Source: Citrobacter sp. 18056
Lineage (GTDB): Bacteria; Pseudomonadota; Gammaproteobacteria; Enterobacterales; Enterobacteriaceae
Length of the DNA stretch: 64,000 bases
Direction of reading: 5' to 3'
Assembly (NCBI GenBank): GCA_902706235.1
Contig: CACSJR010000001.1
Location: 248,001 to 312,000, forward strand
The stretch's first letter is position 1, and every line of letters starts with the position of its first letter. Made by a program: the position numbers and the translations under genes. This document shows positions 1 through 8,238 of this stretch, piece by piece. The notes beneath the pieces are model-generated. The model had not been told where the DNA came from. It made no database searches and saw only the letters and a program-made list of their open reading frames with translations.

Positions 1-291
1 GATGCGATCCCGGCTGTTGGCGGGGCGATGGATCTCGCCATTGGCGCACGCCAGGTGTTCGTGATGATGGATCACCTGACTCGCGACGGCGAGTGCAAAC
101 TGGTGGAGAGCTGCAGCTATCCGCTGACTGGTATTGGCTGCGTCAGCCGCATTTATACTGATCTGGCGGTGATGGATATCACACCTGACGGCCCGGTGGT
201 GCGCGAAATTTTCAACGGACTCTCGTTTGAAGAATTGCAGCGACTCACGCCGGTGAAACTGACCTTCAGCCAACTGGCGCAAAGCGCGTAA
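1..291 (+). CDS. pcaJ: 3-oxoadipate CoA-transferase beta subunit, 3' end only
   Basis: C-terminal 96 residues of the beta chain of 3-oxoadipate:succinyl-CoA transferase, which loads CoA onto beta-ketoadipate in the protocatechuate branch of the beta-ketoadipate pathway. The frame is open from base 1 and reads through the typical end of CoA-transferase family I (GGAMDLA near the left edge, then the conserved CKLVE and YPLTG stretches). The catalytic Glu region and the start lie left of the window. It is followed after a few bases by the thiolase gene, whose ribosome binding site overlaps this stop codon. The family is clear; pcaJ rather than another oxoacid CoA-transferase is inferred from the pca neighbours. 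Confidence 0.9.
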   Translation, partial: DAIPAVGGAMDLAIGARQVFVMMDHLTRDGECKLVESCSYPLTGIGCVSRIYTDLAVMDITPDGPVVREIFNGLSFEELQRLTPVKLTFSQLAQSA

Positions 292-300
292 GGAATGACG

Positions 301-1503
301 ATGAATCAGGCATTTATCTGCGACGCAGTGCGTACACCCTTTGGTCGCTTTGGTGGTACGCTTTCGACGGTGCGGGCTGATGATTTAGCCGCTCTGCCGC
401 TGAAGGCGCTGCTGGAACGCAATCCGGGGCTGGATCCGGCGCGTATCGACGATGTGATTTACGGCTGTGCCAACCAGGCCGGGGAAGACAATCGCAACGT
501 GGCGCGCATGGCTCTGCTGCTGGCCGGACTGCCGGAAAATGTGCCGGGCAGCACCGTGAACCGCCTTTGTGGTTCGAGCCTGGACGCGATAGGTATAGCG
601 GCGCGCGCGATTAAAAGTGGGGAAACGCAGTTGATGGTCGCCGGTGGCGTGGAAAGCATGTCCCGTGCGCCGTTTGTGATGGGCAAGGCCGAAAGCGCCT
701 TTAGCCGCAGCATGAAAATGGAAGACACCACCATCGGCTGGCGTTTTATCAACCCGCTGATGAAAGCGCTATACGGTGTAGATTCGATGCCGGAAACGGC
801 GGAAAACGTGGCGGATGAGTTCGGTATTTCCCGCGCCGATCAGGATGCGTTTGCGCTCCGTAGTCAGCAGCGAACCGCACTGGCGCAGGGAAAAGGTCTG
901 TTTGATGACGAACTCATCGCCGTATCGGTGCCGCAGCGTAAAGGCGATGCGCTGAATTTTGCGCGCGATGAGCACCCGCGCAACACTTCGCTGGAATCAC
1001 TGGCTAAACTGAAAGGGGTGGTGCGTGCCGACGGTAGCGTCACGGCGGGCAATGCTTCCGGTGTGAACGACGGGGCATGTGCGATGCTGCTGGCAAGCGA
1101 GCAAGCATTAATTGCCCACGATTTACAGCCGCTGGCGCGCGTGGTTGGCGTGGCGACGGCGGGCGTGGCACCGCGAATAATGGGTTTTGGTCCGTCTCCT
1201 GCGGTACGCAAAGTGCTGGCGCAGACCGGATTGACGCTTGACCAGATGGATGTGATAGAACTGAATGAAGCCTTTGCTGCCCAGGCGCTGGCGGTGACGC
1301 GTTCGCTGGGGCTGGCGGACGATGCGGCCCACATCAACCCGAACGGCGGGGCGATTGCGCTGGGGCATCCGCTCGGTGCGTCCGGTGGACGACTGGCGAT
1401 GACCGCCGCGTATCAGCTGAAACGCACCGGCGGGCGCTATGCGCTGTGCACCATGTGTATCGGCGTTGGGCAGGGGATTGCGCTGATTATTGAACGGGTT
1501 TAA
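301..1503 (+). CDS. pcaF: beta-ketoadipyl-CoA thiolase
   Basis: Cleaves 3-oxoadipyl-CoA with CoA to succinyl-CoA and acetyl-CoA, the last step of the beta-ketoadipate pathway. About 400 residues with the full thiolase signature: nucleophilic Cys near residue 90 (NRLCGSSLD), the C-terminal GHPLGASG His motif and the second Cys in CIGVGQG. An in-frame ATG six bases upstream (295) also exists, but it touches the AAGGA site that overlaps the pcaJ stop; the ATG at 301 has normal spacing and gives the usual family start (MNQAFICDAVRTP). The related phenylacetate thiolase PaaJ is the main alternative; the flanking pcaJ and pcaB genes favour PcaF. Confidence 0.93.
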   Translation: MNQAFICDAVRTPFGRFGGTLSTVRADDLAALPLKALLERNPGLDPARIDDVIYGCANQAGEDNRNVARMALLLAGLPENVPGSTVNRLCGSSLDAIGIAARAIKSGETQLMVAGGVESMSRAPFVMGKAESAFSRSMKMEDTTIGWRFINPLMKALYGVDSMPETAENVADEFGISRADQDAFALRSQQRTALAQGKGLFDDELIAVSVPQRKGDALNFARDEHPRNTSLESLAKLKGVVRADGSVTAGNASGVNDGACAMLLASEQALIAHDLQPLARVVGVATAGVAPRIMGFGPSPAVRKVLAQTGLTLDQMDVIELNEAFAAQALAVTRSLGLADDAAHINPNGGAIALGHPLGASGGRLAMTAAYQLKRTGGRYALCTMCIGVGQGIALIIERV

Positions 1504-1512
1504 GGAGCCGGA

Positions 1513-2877
1513 ATGGATGTGTTGACCCCGCTGTTGCGCGGCAGTGCGCTGACGGAAATTTTTAGCGACGCGAACACCGTGCAGGGGATGCTCGATTTTG
1601 AAGCCGCACTGGCGCGGGCCGAAGCGCGCTGCGGCGTTATCCCGCAGGAGGCAGTGGCGGCCATTGAAGCCGCCTGTCAGGTAAAGAATATCGACCTGCT
1701 GGCATTGGCTGATGCCGCCGCCAGCGCGGGTAACCTGGCAATTCCGCTGGTCAGGCAGCTCACTGCACAGGTGAAAATGCGAGATGAAAATGCGGCCCGC
1801 TACGTGCACTGGGGCGCAACCAGTCAGGATGCTATCGACACCGGTTTTGTGCTGCAACTGCGTAATGCGTTGCGCGAAACGAACGTGATGCTGACGCAGC
1901 TTTTGTCGACGCTGGCCGAACAAACCGAAACCCATCGCCAGACGGTGATGCCGGGCCGCACCTGGATGCAGCACGCGTTGCCGATCACGTTTGGCCTCAA
2001 ACTCGCCGGAACGCTGGATGCGCTACTGCGCTGGCAGTTACGCCTGCGTGAAATGCAGTCTCGCGTTTTGACGCTTCAGTTTGGCGGCGCGGCGGGCACC
2101 CTGGTCTCACTCAATGAGCACGGTCCGGCGGTGGCACAGGCGTTAGCGCAGGAATTACACCTCACGCAGCCGGATACGCCGTGGCACAGCCAACGCGATC
2201 GGTTCCTCGAGGTCGGGCACGGGTACGCAGGCATGTGTGGCACGCTCGGTAAATTCGCCAACGATTTTTCACTGCTGATGCAGACCGAAGTGGCGGAAGT
2301 CTGCGAGCCGACGGCCCCAGGGCGCGGCGGATCGTCGACCATGCCGCACAAACGTAATCCGATTGGCTGCGCGGCTATTCTCACTGCCGCCCAGCGCACG
2401 CCGGGCCTGATGGCGACGCTGTACGCCAGTCAGATTCAGCAGCATGAAAGGGCGCTCGGTGGCTGGCAGGCGGAATGGGAAGTGCTGCCCGAACTGCTGA
2501 TGCTGACCGGCGCGGCTATCGTTCAGAGCGAACAGCTGGTGCGTGGGATGCAGGTGGACGCCGCCAAAATGCGCGCCGACCTGGATATCACGCACGGGCT
2601 GATTATGGCGGAATCGTTAACTCTGGCGCTGGCGAAACATCTGGGCAAACAGGACGCGCATCATCTCGTGGAGACACTTTGTCACGCGGCGTTGGACCAA
2701 AAACGCCCACTGCTGCAGCTGCTGGAAGCCGACTCGCGCATCACCGCCTGGTTCACTCCGACTGAATTACATACGCTGCTGGACCCGTCGCGGGCCACCG
2801 GCAGCGCCGATCATTTTGTGCGTCAGGTTCTGACGCGATATCAGGAGCAACGCCATGACGCTTCATTATCATATTGA
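1513..2877 (+). CDS. pcaB: 3-carboxy-cis,cis-muconate cycloisomerase
   Basis: Lactonises 3-carboxy-cis,cis-muconate to 4-carboxymuconolactone in protocatechuate degradation. A 454-residue protein of the fumarase/aspartase superfamily with the signature loop GSSTMPHKRNP near residues 275-285, and the THWGATSQD-like motif (HWGATSQDAIDT) near residue 100. Length matches the family. It starts nine bases after the pcaF stop with a GGAG site, and its last 23 bases overlap the start of pcaD, so the two are translationally coupled. Confidence 0.93.
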   Translation: MDVLTPLLRGSALTEIFSDANTVQGMLDFEAALARAEARCGVIPQEAVAAIEAACQVKNIDLLALADAAASAGNLAIPLVRQLTAQVKMRDENAARYVHWGATSQDAIDTGFVLQLRNALRETNVMLTQLLSTLAEQTETHRQTVMPGRTWMQHALPITFGLKLAGTLDALLRWQLRLREMQSRVLTLQFGGAAGTLVSLNEHGPAVAQALAQELHLTQPDTPWHSQRDRFLEVGHGYAGMCGTLGKFANDFSLLMQTEVAEVCEPTAPGRGGSSTMPHKRNPIGCAAILTAAQRTPGLMATLYASQIQQHERALGGWQAEWEVLPELLMLTGAAIVQSEQLVRGMQVDAAKMRADLDITHGLIMAESLTLALAKHLGKQDAHHLVETLCHAALDQKRPLLQLLEADSRITAWFTPTELHTLLDPSRATGSADHFVRQVLTRYQEQRHDASLSY

Positions 2878-3607
2878 TGGCCCGGAAAACGCGCCGGTGC
2901 TGGTGCTCTCGAACTCGATGGGCACGTCGCTGTCGCTGTGGCAGCCGCAGATTCAGGCCCTGAGCGCCTATTTTCGCGTGCTGCGCTACGACACGCACGG
3001 CCATGGGCAAACCACCAAACGCGGCAAAGTGACGCTTGCACAGCTGGGCGAGGATGTGATTGCGCTACTCGATCACCTGCATATCGACAAGGCCTGTTTC
3101 TGCGGGATTTCTGTCGGTGGCCTGACCGGGCTGTGGCTGGCACGTTTTGCGCCGGAGCGTTTTTATGGCTTTGCCGTGGCGAACACGGCAGCCAAAATCG
3201 GCGACCAGGCCAGCTGGCTTTCGCGTGCGCGCGCCGTGCGTCAGGAAGGCATGGACGTTGTGGCGGCAGGCACGGCTGACCGCTGGTTCACCCCGACGTT
3301 TCGGCAGCATTCTCCGGAAGTGGTGGATCAACTGGTTCACGAGCTGACGCACATGGATCCGGAAGGCTACGCTGAAGGTTGCGAAGCGCTGGCCGCGGCA
3401 GATTTACGCGCTGAAGTCAGCGCCATTACCGCGCCGGTGCTGATTATCGCCGGGGAATATGACCCGGTGACCACGCTGGTGGATGCCGATTTCCTGCATA
3501 AAAATATTGCCGGTAGCCAGTGTGTGACGCTGCCCGCATCGCATCTTTCTAACGTTGAAGCCGCAGATGAGTTTGCCTCTGTGGTGTTGAGCTATTTCCG
3601 GGGGTAA
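2855..3607 (+). CDS. pcaD: 3-oxoadipate enol-lactonase
   Basis: Alpha/beta hydrolase that opens 3-oxoadipate enol-lactone to 3-oxoadipate. 250 residues. The nucleophile elbow is CGISVGG (near residue 89), the acid is in GEYDPVT (near 208) and the catalytic His in ASHLSN (near 230), in the usual order. The start codon lies inside pcaB with an AGGAGCAA site, so expression is coupled to pcaB. Order pcaJ-F-B-D-C matches beta-ketoadipate operons of related enterobacteria; the protocatechuate 3,4-dioxygenase genes are not in the window. Confidence 0.92.
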   Translation: MTLHYHIDGPENAPVLVLSNSMGTSLSLWQPQIQALSAYFRVLRYDTHGHGQTTKRGKVTLAQLGEDVIALLDHLHIDKACFCGISVGGLTGLWLARFAPERFYGFAVANTAAKIGDQASWLSRARAVRQEGMDVVAAGTADRWFTPTFRQHSPEVVDQLVHELTHMDPEGYAEGCEALAAADLRAEVSAITAPVLIIAGEYDPVTTLVDADFLHKNIAGSQCVTLPASHLSNVEAADEFASVVLSYFRG

Positions 3608-3610
3608 TGC

Positions 3611-3991
3611 ATGGACGATGAAGCACGCTATCATCAAGGTATGGATGTGCGCCGCAAAGTGCTGGGTGACGCGCACGTAAATCGCACGCTGGATAACCTG
3701 TCGCCGCTGAATGAAGAGTTTCAGAATTTTATTACCCGCTATGCGTGGGGCGAAACCTGGACCCGTCCGGGTTTGAGCCACCACACCCGCAGCATGATTA
3801 CCATCGCGATGCTCATTGCGCTCAACCGCGAGGCCGAGCTGAAAATGCACCTGCGTGCGGCATTCAATAACGGCGTTACGCGCGATGAACTCAAAGAGCT
3901 CATCATGCATTCGGCGCTGTATTGCGGTCTTCCGGCGGCCAACGCTACGCTGCATCTGGCGCAACAGGTGTTTGACGAGTTGGATGCGTAA
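3611..3991 (+). CDS. pcaC: 4-carboxymuconolactone decarboxylase
   Basis: Decarboxylates 4-carboxymuconolactone to 3-oxoadipate enol-lactone. 126 residues, the normal size for the stand-alone AhpD-like small enzyme (in some bacteria it is fused to PcaD; here the genes are separate, three bases apart). Conserved family stretches are visible, including ALNREAELKMHLRAA and the HSALYCGLPAA region. It is the last gene of the operon and is followed directly by a REP-like hairpin. Confidence 0.92.
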   Translation: MDDEARYHQGMDVRRKVLGDAHVNRTLDNLSPLNEEFQNFITRYAWGETWTRPGLSHHTRSMITIAMLIALNREAELKMHLRAAFNNGVTRDELKELIMHSALYCGLPAANATLHLAQQVFDELDA

Positions 3992-3993
3992 AA

Positions 3994-4068
3994 TTGCCCG
4001 GCGGCGCTGCGTTTGCACGGGTCGATAAATGTCCCGTAGGCCCGTACAAGCGTAGCGCCGCCAGGCAA
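3994..4068. repeat. REP-like inverted repeat between pcaC and the map paralogue
   Basis: Arms of 28 bases at 3994-4021 and 4041-4068 are nearly perfect reverse complements (a few mismatches) around a 19-base loop. The GCCCGGCGGCGCTGCG and CCCGTAGGCC words are typical of enterobacterial REP/BIME units. It lies between two converging genes, only 2 bases after pcaC and 7 bases from the aminopeptidase stop, and can act as a mRNA-end barrier for both. Confidence 0.8.
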
Positions 4069-4075
4069 TCAAGCA

Positions 4076-4855
4076 CTACACCGGAATGGTCTCACCTTTA
4101 CGCAGCGTCAAAACGTCGAAGCCATCAGCGGTCACGGCGATGGTGTGCTCCCACTGCGCCGACAATTTTTTGTCGCGGGTGATCACCGTCCAGCCGTCCT
4201 TTTTGGTTTTGATTTTGCTGTCGCCCTGGTTAATCATCGGTTCGATGGTAAACACCATTCCCTCACGCAGCACCTCGCCGGTGCCGGGTTTGCCGTAGTG
4301 CAGCACCTGCGGCTCTTCGTGCATCTCTTTGCCAATGCCATGCCCACAGTATTCCCGCACCACGCTATAACCGTTGCTTTCCGCATACGTCTGGATGGCA
4401 TGCCCAATATCGCCCAGCGTCGCACCGGGCTTCACGGCTTTGATGCCTTTCCACATCGCTTCGTAGGTTTTGTTCACTAGCCGACGGGCCAGTGGCGAAA
4501 CGTCGCCAATCAGGTACATTTTGCTGGAGTCCGCGATCATGCCGTCTTTTTCCAGCGTGATATCGACGTTCACGATAGCGCCGGATTTCAGGTGTTCCGA
4601 CTCTTTCGGGATCCCGTGACACACCACCTCATTCACCGAGGTATTCAGTACGTATGGGAAATCGTATTGCCCTTTACTGGCCGGGCGGGATTGCAGTTGA
4701 TTGACGATAAAATCTTCGGCGCGGTTATTGATATCCATAGTGCTGACGCCGGGCTGAATAAAGTCATCCAGCATGGCAAACACAGAGGCTAACAGCTCGC
4801 CCGCATGACGCTGGCGGGAGAGTTCATCGGCGGTTTTAATGAGAATTGATGGCAT
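4076..4855 (-). CDS. map: second type I methionine aminopeptidase (Map paralogue)
   Basis: Predicted to remove N-terminal Met from nascent proteins. 259 residues in the pita-bread fold, with every catalytic residue of E. coli Map in register: His80, metal ligands Asp98, Asp109, His172, Glu205 and Glu236. It differs from housekeeping E. coli Map throughout (I recall strong identity only around the active-site motifs) and lacks the C-terminal extension, so it is a paralogue, not the essential copy that sits near rpsB. Its start lies 20 bases inside the upstream ParD-like gene, so the two are coupled. The pairing with an antitoxin-type DNA-binding protein suggests a special role, perhaps conditional; that is inference. 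Confidence 0.88.
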   Translation of the reverse strand: MPSILIKTADELSRQRHAGELLASVFAMLDDFIQPGVSTMDINNRAEDFIVNQLQSRPASKGQYDFPYVLNTSVNEVVCHGIPKESEHLKSGAIVNVDITLEKDGMIADSSKMYLIGDVSPLARRLVNKTYEAMWKGIKAVKPGATLGDIGHAIQTYAESNGYSVVREYCGHGIGKEMHEEPQVLHYGKPGTGEVLREGMVFTIEPMINQGDSKIKTKKDGWTVITRDKKLSAQWEHTIAVTADGFDVLTLRKGETIPV

Positions 4856-5054
4856 TGATTACCTCCAGCAGTCGATCGGATCCGGATTTCAGCATCATCA
4901 TTTTGATTTGCTGGTAGTTAAGATCCGGGTACAGCTCGCTCATCATTCCGAGGCGGATCCAGTATTCGGCCTGCGCATTCACCGACCGTGACATGGCCTT
5001 GCTGGCATCACGGATGTCTTCATGCAGCAGGTCGGAAATTTTAACGATTCCCAT
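4836..5054 (-). CDS. ParD-like family protein (ribbon-helix-helix antitoxin type)
   Basis: 72 residues resembling the ParD-like family: an N-terminal beta-strand (GIVKISDLLHEDI), then helices with the conserved SRSVNAQAEYWIRLG stretch typical of RHH regulators that keep antitoxins and bind their own promoter. No ParE or other ribonuclease-type toxin is encoded next to it; instead the second gene is a methionine aminopeptidase that overlaps it by 20 bases. A perfect palindrome lies just upstream of the start codon (5067-5085), a likely autoregulatory operator. Function beyond DNA binding is not known to me. Confidence 0.8.
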   Translation of the reverse strand: MGIVKISDLLHEDIRDASKAMSRSVNAQAEYWIRLGMMSELYPDLNYQQIKMMMLKSGSDRLLEVINAINSH

Positions 5055-5066
5055 AAAGCGACACTC

Positions 5067-5085
5067 TATATATGAAACATATATA
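5067..5085. promoter_or_regulatory. palindromic operator candidate for the ParD-like/map2 operon
   Basis: TATATATG-AAA-CATATATA is a perfect 8-base inverted repeat 12 bases upstream of the ATG at 5054, overlapping the translation-initiation region. A third half-site-like TATATG follows at 5091-5096. RHH antitoxins commonly bind such repeats at their own promoter; binding here is inferred. Confidence 0.6.
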
Positions 5086-5182
5086 AATCGTATATGAATC
5101 GTAGCCTGCTGTCACCCCTGCGGTTGCGTCGAGGATCTGCGTTATCAGCGGATCCTGCTTGATCTCTGCCATCAACATGCAA

Positions 5183-5202
5183 TACTGTATGTATATACAG
5201 TT
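5183..5202 (+). promoter_or_regulatory. LexA (SOS) box upstream of umuDC
   Basis: TACTGTATGTATATACAGTT matches the LexA consensus CTG-N10-CAG and is very close to the E. coli umuDC SOS box. It ends 19 bases before the umuD ATG. The same divergent interval also serves the ParD-like gene on the other strand. Confidence 0.93.
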
Positions 5203-5221
5203 ATCATTGATGGTGATTCTC

Positions 5222-5641
5222 ATGCAGTTTTTCACACCCGCCGAATTGCGCCCAATTGTGGCGTTCCCCCTCTTTGGAGACCGTGTCCCATGCGGCTTTC
5301 CCAGCCCGGCGCAGGATTACGTTGAGCAGCGCATCGACCTGAATGAATTGATGATTCAGCACCCGAGCGCGACCTATTTTGTGAAATCCTCTGGTGATTC
5401 AATGATGGATGCCGGGATCAGCGAGGGCGATTTGCTGGTGGTGGACAGCTCCCGTAAGGCCGAACACGGTGACATCGTCATCGCCGCGGTCGACGGCGAA
5501 TTTACGGTGAAGCGCCTGCAACTGCATCCTGTCGTCATGCTCAAACCGGAGAATACCGCCTACCGGCCGATTATGATTGGCAGCGAAGACTGCCTGGAAG
5601 TGTTCGGCGTCGTCACTTACATCGTGAAGTCTGCGTGCTGA
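5222..5641 (+). CDS. umuD: DNA polymerase V subunit UmuD (self-cleaving)
   Basis: 139 residues, the exact E. coli length when started at the ATG at 5222; upstream in-frame starts would place the coding region over the LexA box and are not used. After DNA damage, RecA filament stimulates cleavage at Cys24-Gly25 (CGFPSP), performed by Ser60 (SGDSMM) and Lys97 (FTVKRL), both present. UmuD' then joins UmuC to form the translesion polymerase. It is followed after one base by umuC. SOS control is shown by the LexA box. Confidence 0.97.
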   Translation: MQFFTPAELRPIVAFPLFGDRVPCGFPSPAQDYVEQRIDLNELMIQHPSATYFVKSSGDSMMDAGISEGDLLVVDSSRKAEHGDIVIAAVDGEFTVKRLQLHPVVMLKPENTAYRPIMIGSEDCLEVFGVVTYIVKSAC

Positions 5642-5642
5642 T

Positions 5643-6908
5643 ATGTTCGCACTGTGTGATGTGAATTCATTTTATGCCTCCTGTGAAACCGTGTTTCGCC
5701 CGGATTTGAAGGGAAAGCCGGTGGTCGTTTTATCCAACAACGACGGCTGCGTGATTGCGCGATCTGCTGAAGCAAAGCCCTTTGTGAAAATGGGTGAGCC
5801 GTACTTCAAACAGAAAGACGCTTTCAGGCGTCACGGCGTGGTGTGTTTCAGCAGTAACTATGAGCTTTACGCGGACATGTCCAACAGGGTGATGAGCATC
5901 CTCGAGGGGATGCTGCCGCGCTGCGAAATCTACTCCATCGATGAGGTATTTTGTGACCTGACCGGAGTGCGTAACTGCCGTGACCTGACCGAGTTTGGCC
6001 GTGAAATCAGAGCGACGATTTTGCAGTGCACGCATCTGACCGTTGGGGTGGGGATTGCCCAAACCAAGACGCTGGCCAAGTTGGCGAACCATGCGGCAAA
6101 GAAATGGCAGCGGCAGACGGGTGGTGTGGTGGATTTGTCGAACGTCGAACGTCAGAGGAAACTGATGGCGGCATTGTCGGTGGGTGAAGTCTGGGGCGTC
6201 GGGAGGCGGATCTCGAAAAAGCTGGAGTCGATGGGGATCAAAACCGTGCTACAGCTGGCAGACAGCGATATTCGCTTCATCAGGAAGCATTTCAACGTGG
6301 TGCTGGAAAGAACCGTGCGTGAGCTGCGCGGTGAACCGTGTTTTGGGCTGGAAGAGTTTGCGCCGGTCAAACAGGACATTATCTGCTCCCGGTCGTTCGG
6401 GGACCGCATCACCGAATATGAGGAGATGCGCCAGGCGATTTGCAGCTATGCGTCGCGTGCCGCGGAAAAACTGCGCGGCGAGCATCAATATTGTCGGTTT
6501 GTCTCCGCTTTCGTCAAAACGTCGCCATTTGCGCCGAATGTGCCGTATTACGGCAACAGCGCCTCGGTAAAACTGCTGACGCCGACGCAGGACAGCCGGG
6601 ATATTATCGGCGTGGCGACGCGTTGCCTGGAGGCTATCTGGCGAGAAGGGCATCGCTATCAGAAAGCCGGGGTGATGCTGAGCGATTTTTACAGTCAGGG
6701 CGTGGCGCAGCTTAACCTGTTCGATGAAAACGCGTCGCGTCACAACAGCCCGCAGCTGATGAACGTTCTGGATCACCTGAACGTGAAAGAAGGGCGCGGG
6801 ACGTTGTATTTCGCCGGGCAGGGGATCCGCCAGCAGTGGCAAATGAAACGGGACATGCTCTCGCCACGATATACCACGCGCTATGCGGATTTACTTATGG
6901 TGAGATGA
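5643..6908 (+). CDS. umuC: DNA polymerase V catalytic subunit UmuC
   Basis: Y-family translesion DNA polymerase, 421 residues (E. coli 422). Palm-domain metal ligands are visible in CDVNSFYASCE at the N-terminus and YSIDEVF near residue 100, followed by thumb HhH and little-finger regions. It starts one base after the umuD stop, so the two are coupled. An alternative frame over its 3' end (6836-7078) has no support as a gene. No terminator stands out downstream. Confidence 0.97.
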   Translation: MFALCDVNSFYASCETVFRPDLKGKPVVVLSNNDGCVIARSAEAKPFVKMGEPYFKQKDAFRRHGVVCFSSNYELYADMSNRVMSILEGMLPRCEIYSIDEVFCDLTGVRNCRDLTEFGREIRATILQCTHLTVGVGIAQTKTLAKLANHAAKKWQRQTGGVVDLSNVERQRKLMAALSVGEVWGVGRRISKKLESMGIKTVLQLADSDIRFIRKHFNVVLERTVRELRGEPCFGLEEFAPVKQDIICSRSFGDRITEYEEMRQAICSYASRAAEKLRGEHQYCRFVSAFVKTSPFAPNVPYYGNSASVKLLTPTQDSRDIIGVATRCLEAIWREGHRYQKAGVMLSDFYSQGVAQLNLFDENASRHNSPQLMNVLDHLNVKEGRGTLYFAGQGIRQQWQMKRDMLSPRYTTRYADLLMVR

Positions 6909-7090
6909 GGGAGCGTGGTGAGTTCTTCAATTACGAAATGATTCAATTATTCACGTTTTTTCATGTCATCCGCCGACATCAATCACTAACTATGCGAATT
7001 GCCGTTCATCCATATTCAGCTCTTCCTCTGAAAGAACATGGCGAGCACAATTATCGGGCTAATGGTCACTGTGTTTAACAAATTATGGTG

Positions 7091-8221
7091 TTAATTCAGC
7101 ATCCGAAAAGACGGTCTCAAACTGAAGAGAGCAAAACACAGGCACATTGCAGCGGTCAGCCACGGCAGTCCGTGTAAAGAATATTGCATGGCGAACCCAC
7201 CCAGGAGCGGACCTGCCAGCGCGCCTGCACCCCAGGCGACCGACATCGCGGAATAAATTCCGGCCAGTTGACTACCTTTAAAGCGCTCACCCACCCATGT
7301 GATGGCGACGGTGTATATGCCAACAAAAATTCCGCCCCAGATAAATAACATGACGTACGAGAGAAAATGAAAGGCGAGAATATAGGGCCAGATAAAGGCC
7401 AGCGCCGCGGCGAGAAATGCCAGGACTCGTATGAGCGAAAGCCGGTTGACCTTATCGGCCAACCAGCCAACGGGCAGCTGCAGCACGATGGCCCCGAACA
7501 TCAGAACCGAAATCAGTAATGCGGACGCAGATTCGCTCCAGCCCAGTTTTATGGCATAGAGAGACAGGAAATTCATGCCCAGCATTTCGACTGCGGCGTT
7601 AAGTACCGTGGCCATAATCGGTAAGGCGGCAAGTTTCAGGCTACCTAAAAACCCTTCCGGAGCATCCTCGTCGTGCTCGACGCGTGGCATGCCGGAAAGC
7701 GCGATTAGCCCAATCGCGATGGCGGTAATCAGGGCCGAAATATAAAACGCCAGGTTGCCGTCGCTGCCGGTGTAGGCGAGTATCAACGGGCCCGCCGCGA
7801 ACCCCAATGACATCCCTGCCGTATAGAGTGCGAGCACTTTGCCTCTGGCGCGTTCCACGGTACTGCCGTTCAACCAGGTTTCGGTCTGGACCATGATGAT
7901 TTCACTGAACATGCCGAGCCCCATTCTTAGCAAGAACCAGAACGGGAGTGTGACCACGCTGAATAACAGGAAAATAATGGCGATGGCGCCGAGTGATATC
8001 AGCATCAGAGTGGCAGGGCGAACTCGTCTGAACAAAGCAGGCAAAAACGGCGCGATGGCAAAAACGCCGACGGCGTGCATCGCGGCATTGAGGCCAATCA
8101 TGCTTTCCGTCATGCCTGCATGAATCAGTTTAAAGGACAATAAAGGTGAGCTCAGACCGTAAGTTAAGCTGAATACCGTCACTGAAAAAATAATGGCAAA
8201 TAGCCGCTTATTTAATAACAT
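7091..8221 (-). CDS. MFS transporter (YcaD-like)
   Basis: Inner-membrane permease of 376 residues with 12 predicted hydrophobic segments and a hydrophilic middle loop (PRVEHDEDAPEG, around residue 190). It resembles the drug/sugar-phosphate exporter-like MFS group that includes YcaD; substrate unknown. The ATG at 8221 has a good AAGGGG site. It lies 17 bases after the omptin stop and is the last gene of a tight minus-strand cluster of envelope genes starting at 12538. Confidence 0.8.
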   Translation of the reverse strand: MLLNKRLFAIIFSVTVFSLTYGLSSPLLSFKLIHAGMTESMIGLNAAMHAVGVFAIAPFLPALFRRVRPATLMLISLGAIAIIFLLFSVVTLPFWFLLRMGLGMFSEIIMVQTETWLNGSTVERARGKVLALYTAGMSLGFAAGPLILAYTGSDGNLAFYISALITAIAIGLIALSGMPRVEHDEDAPEGFLGSLKLAALPIMATVLNAAVEMLGMNFLSLYAIKLGWSESASALLISVLMFGAIVLQLPVGWLADKVNRLSLIRVLAFLAAALAFIWPYILAFHFLSYVMLFIWGGIFVGIYTVAITWVGERFKGSQLAGIYSAMSVAWGAGALAGPLLGGFAMQYSLHGLPWLTAAMCLCFALFSLRPSFRMLN

Positions 8222-8238
8222 ACGACCCCTTTATTGCG

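Noticed and set aside
1123-1974. 283-residue minus-strand frame over pcaF/pcaB
   Set aside because: GC-rich shadow frame opposite two clear enzymes; Arg/His/Gln-rich composition.
5041-5235. 64-residue minus-strand frame over the umuD/ParD-like interval
   Set aside because: It spans the LexA box and palindrome, has no ribosome binding site and no family likeness.
6836-7078. 80-residue plus frame over the umuC end
   Set aside because: Shifted frame of umuC followed by noncoding AT-rich sequence; no ribosome binding site.
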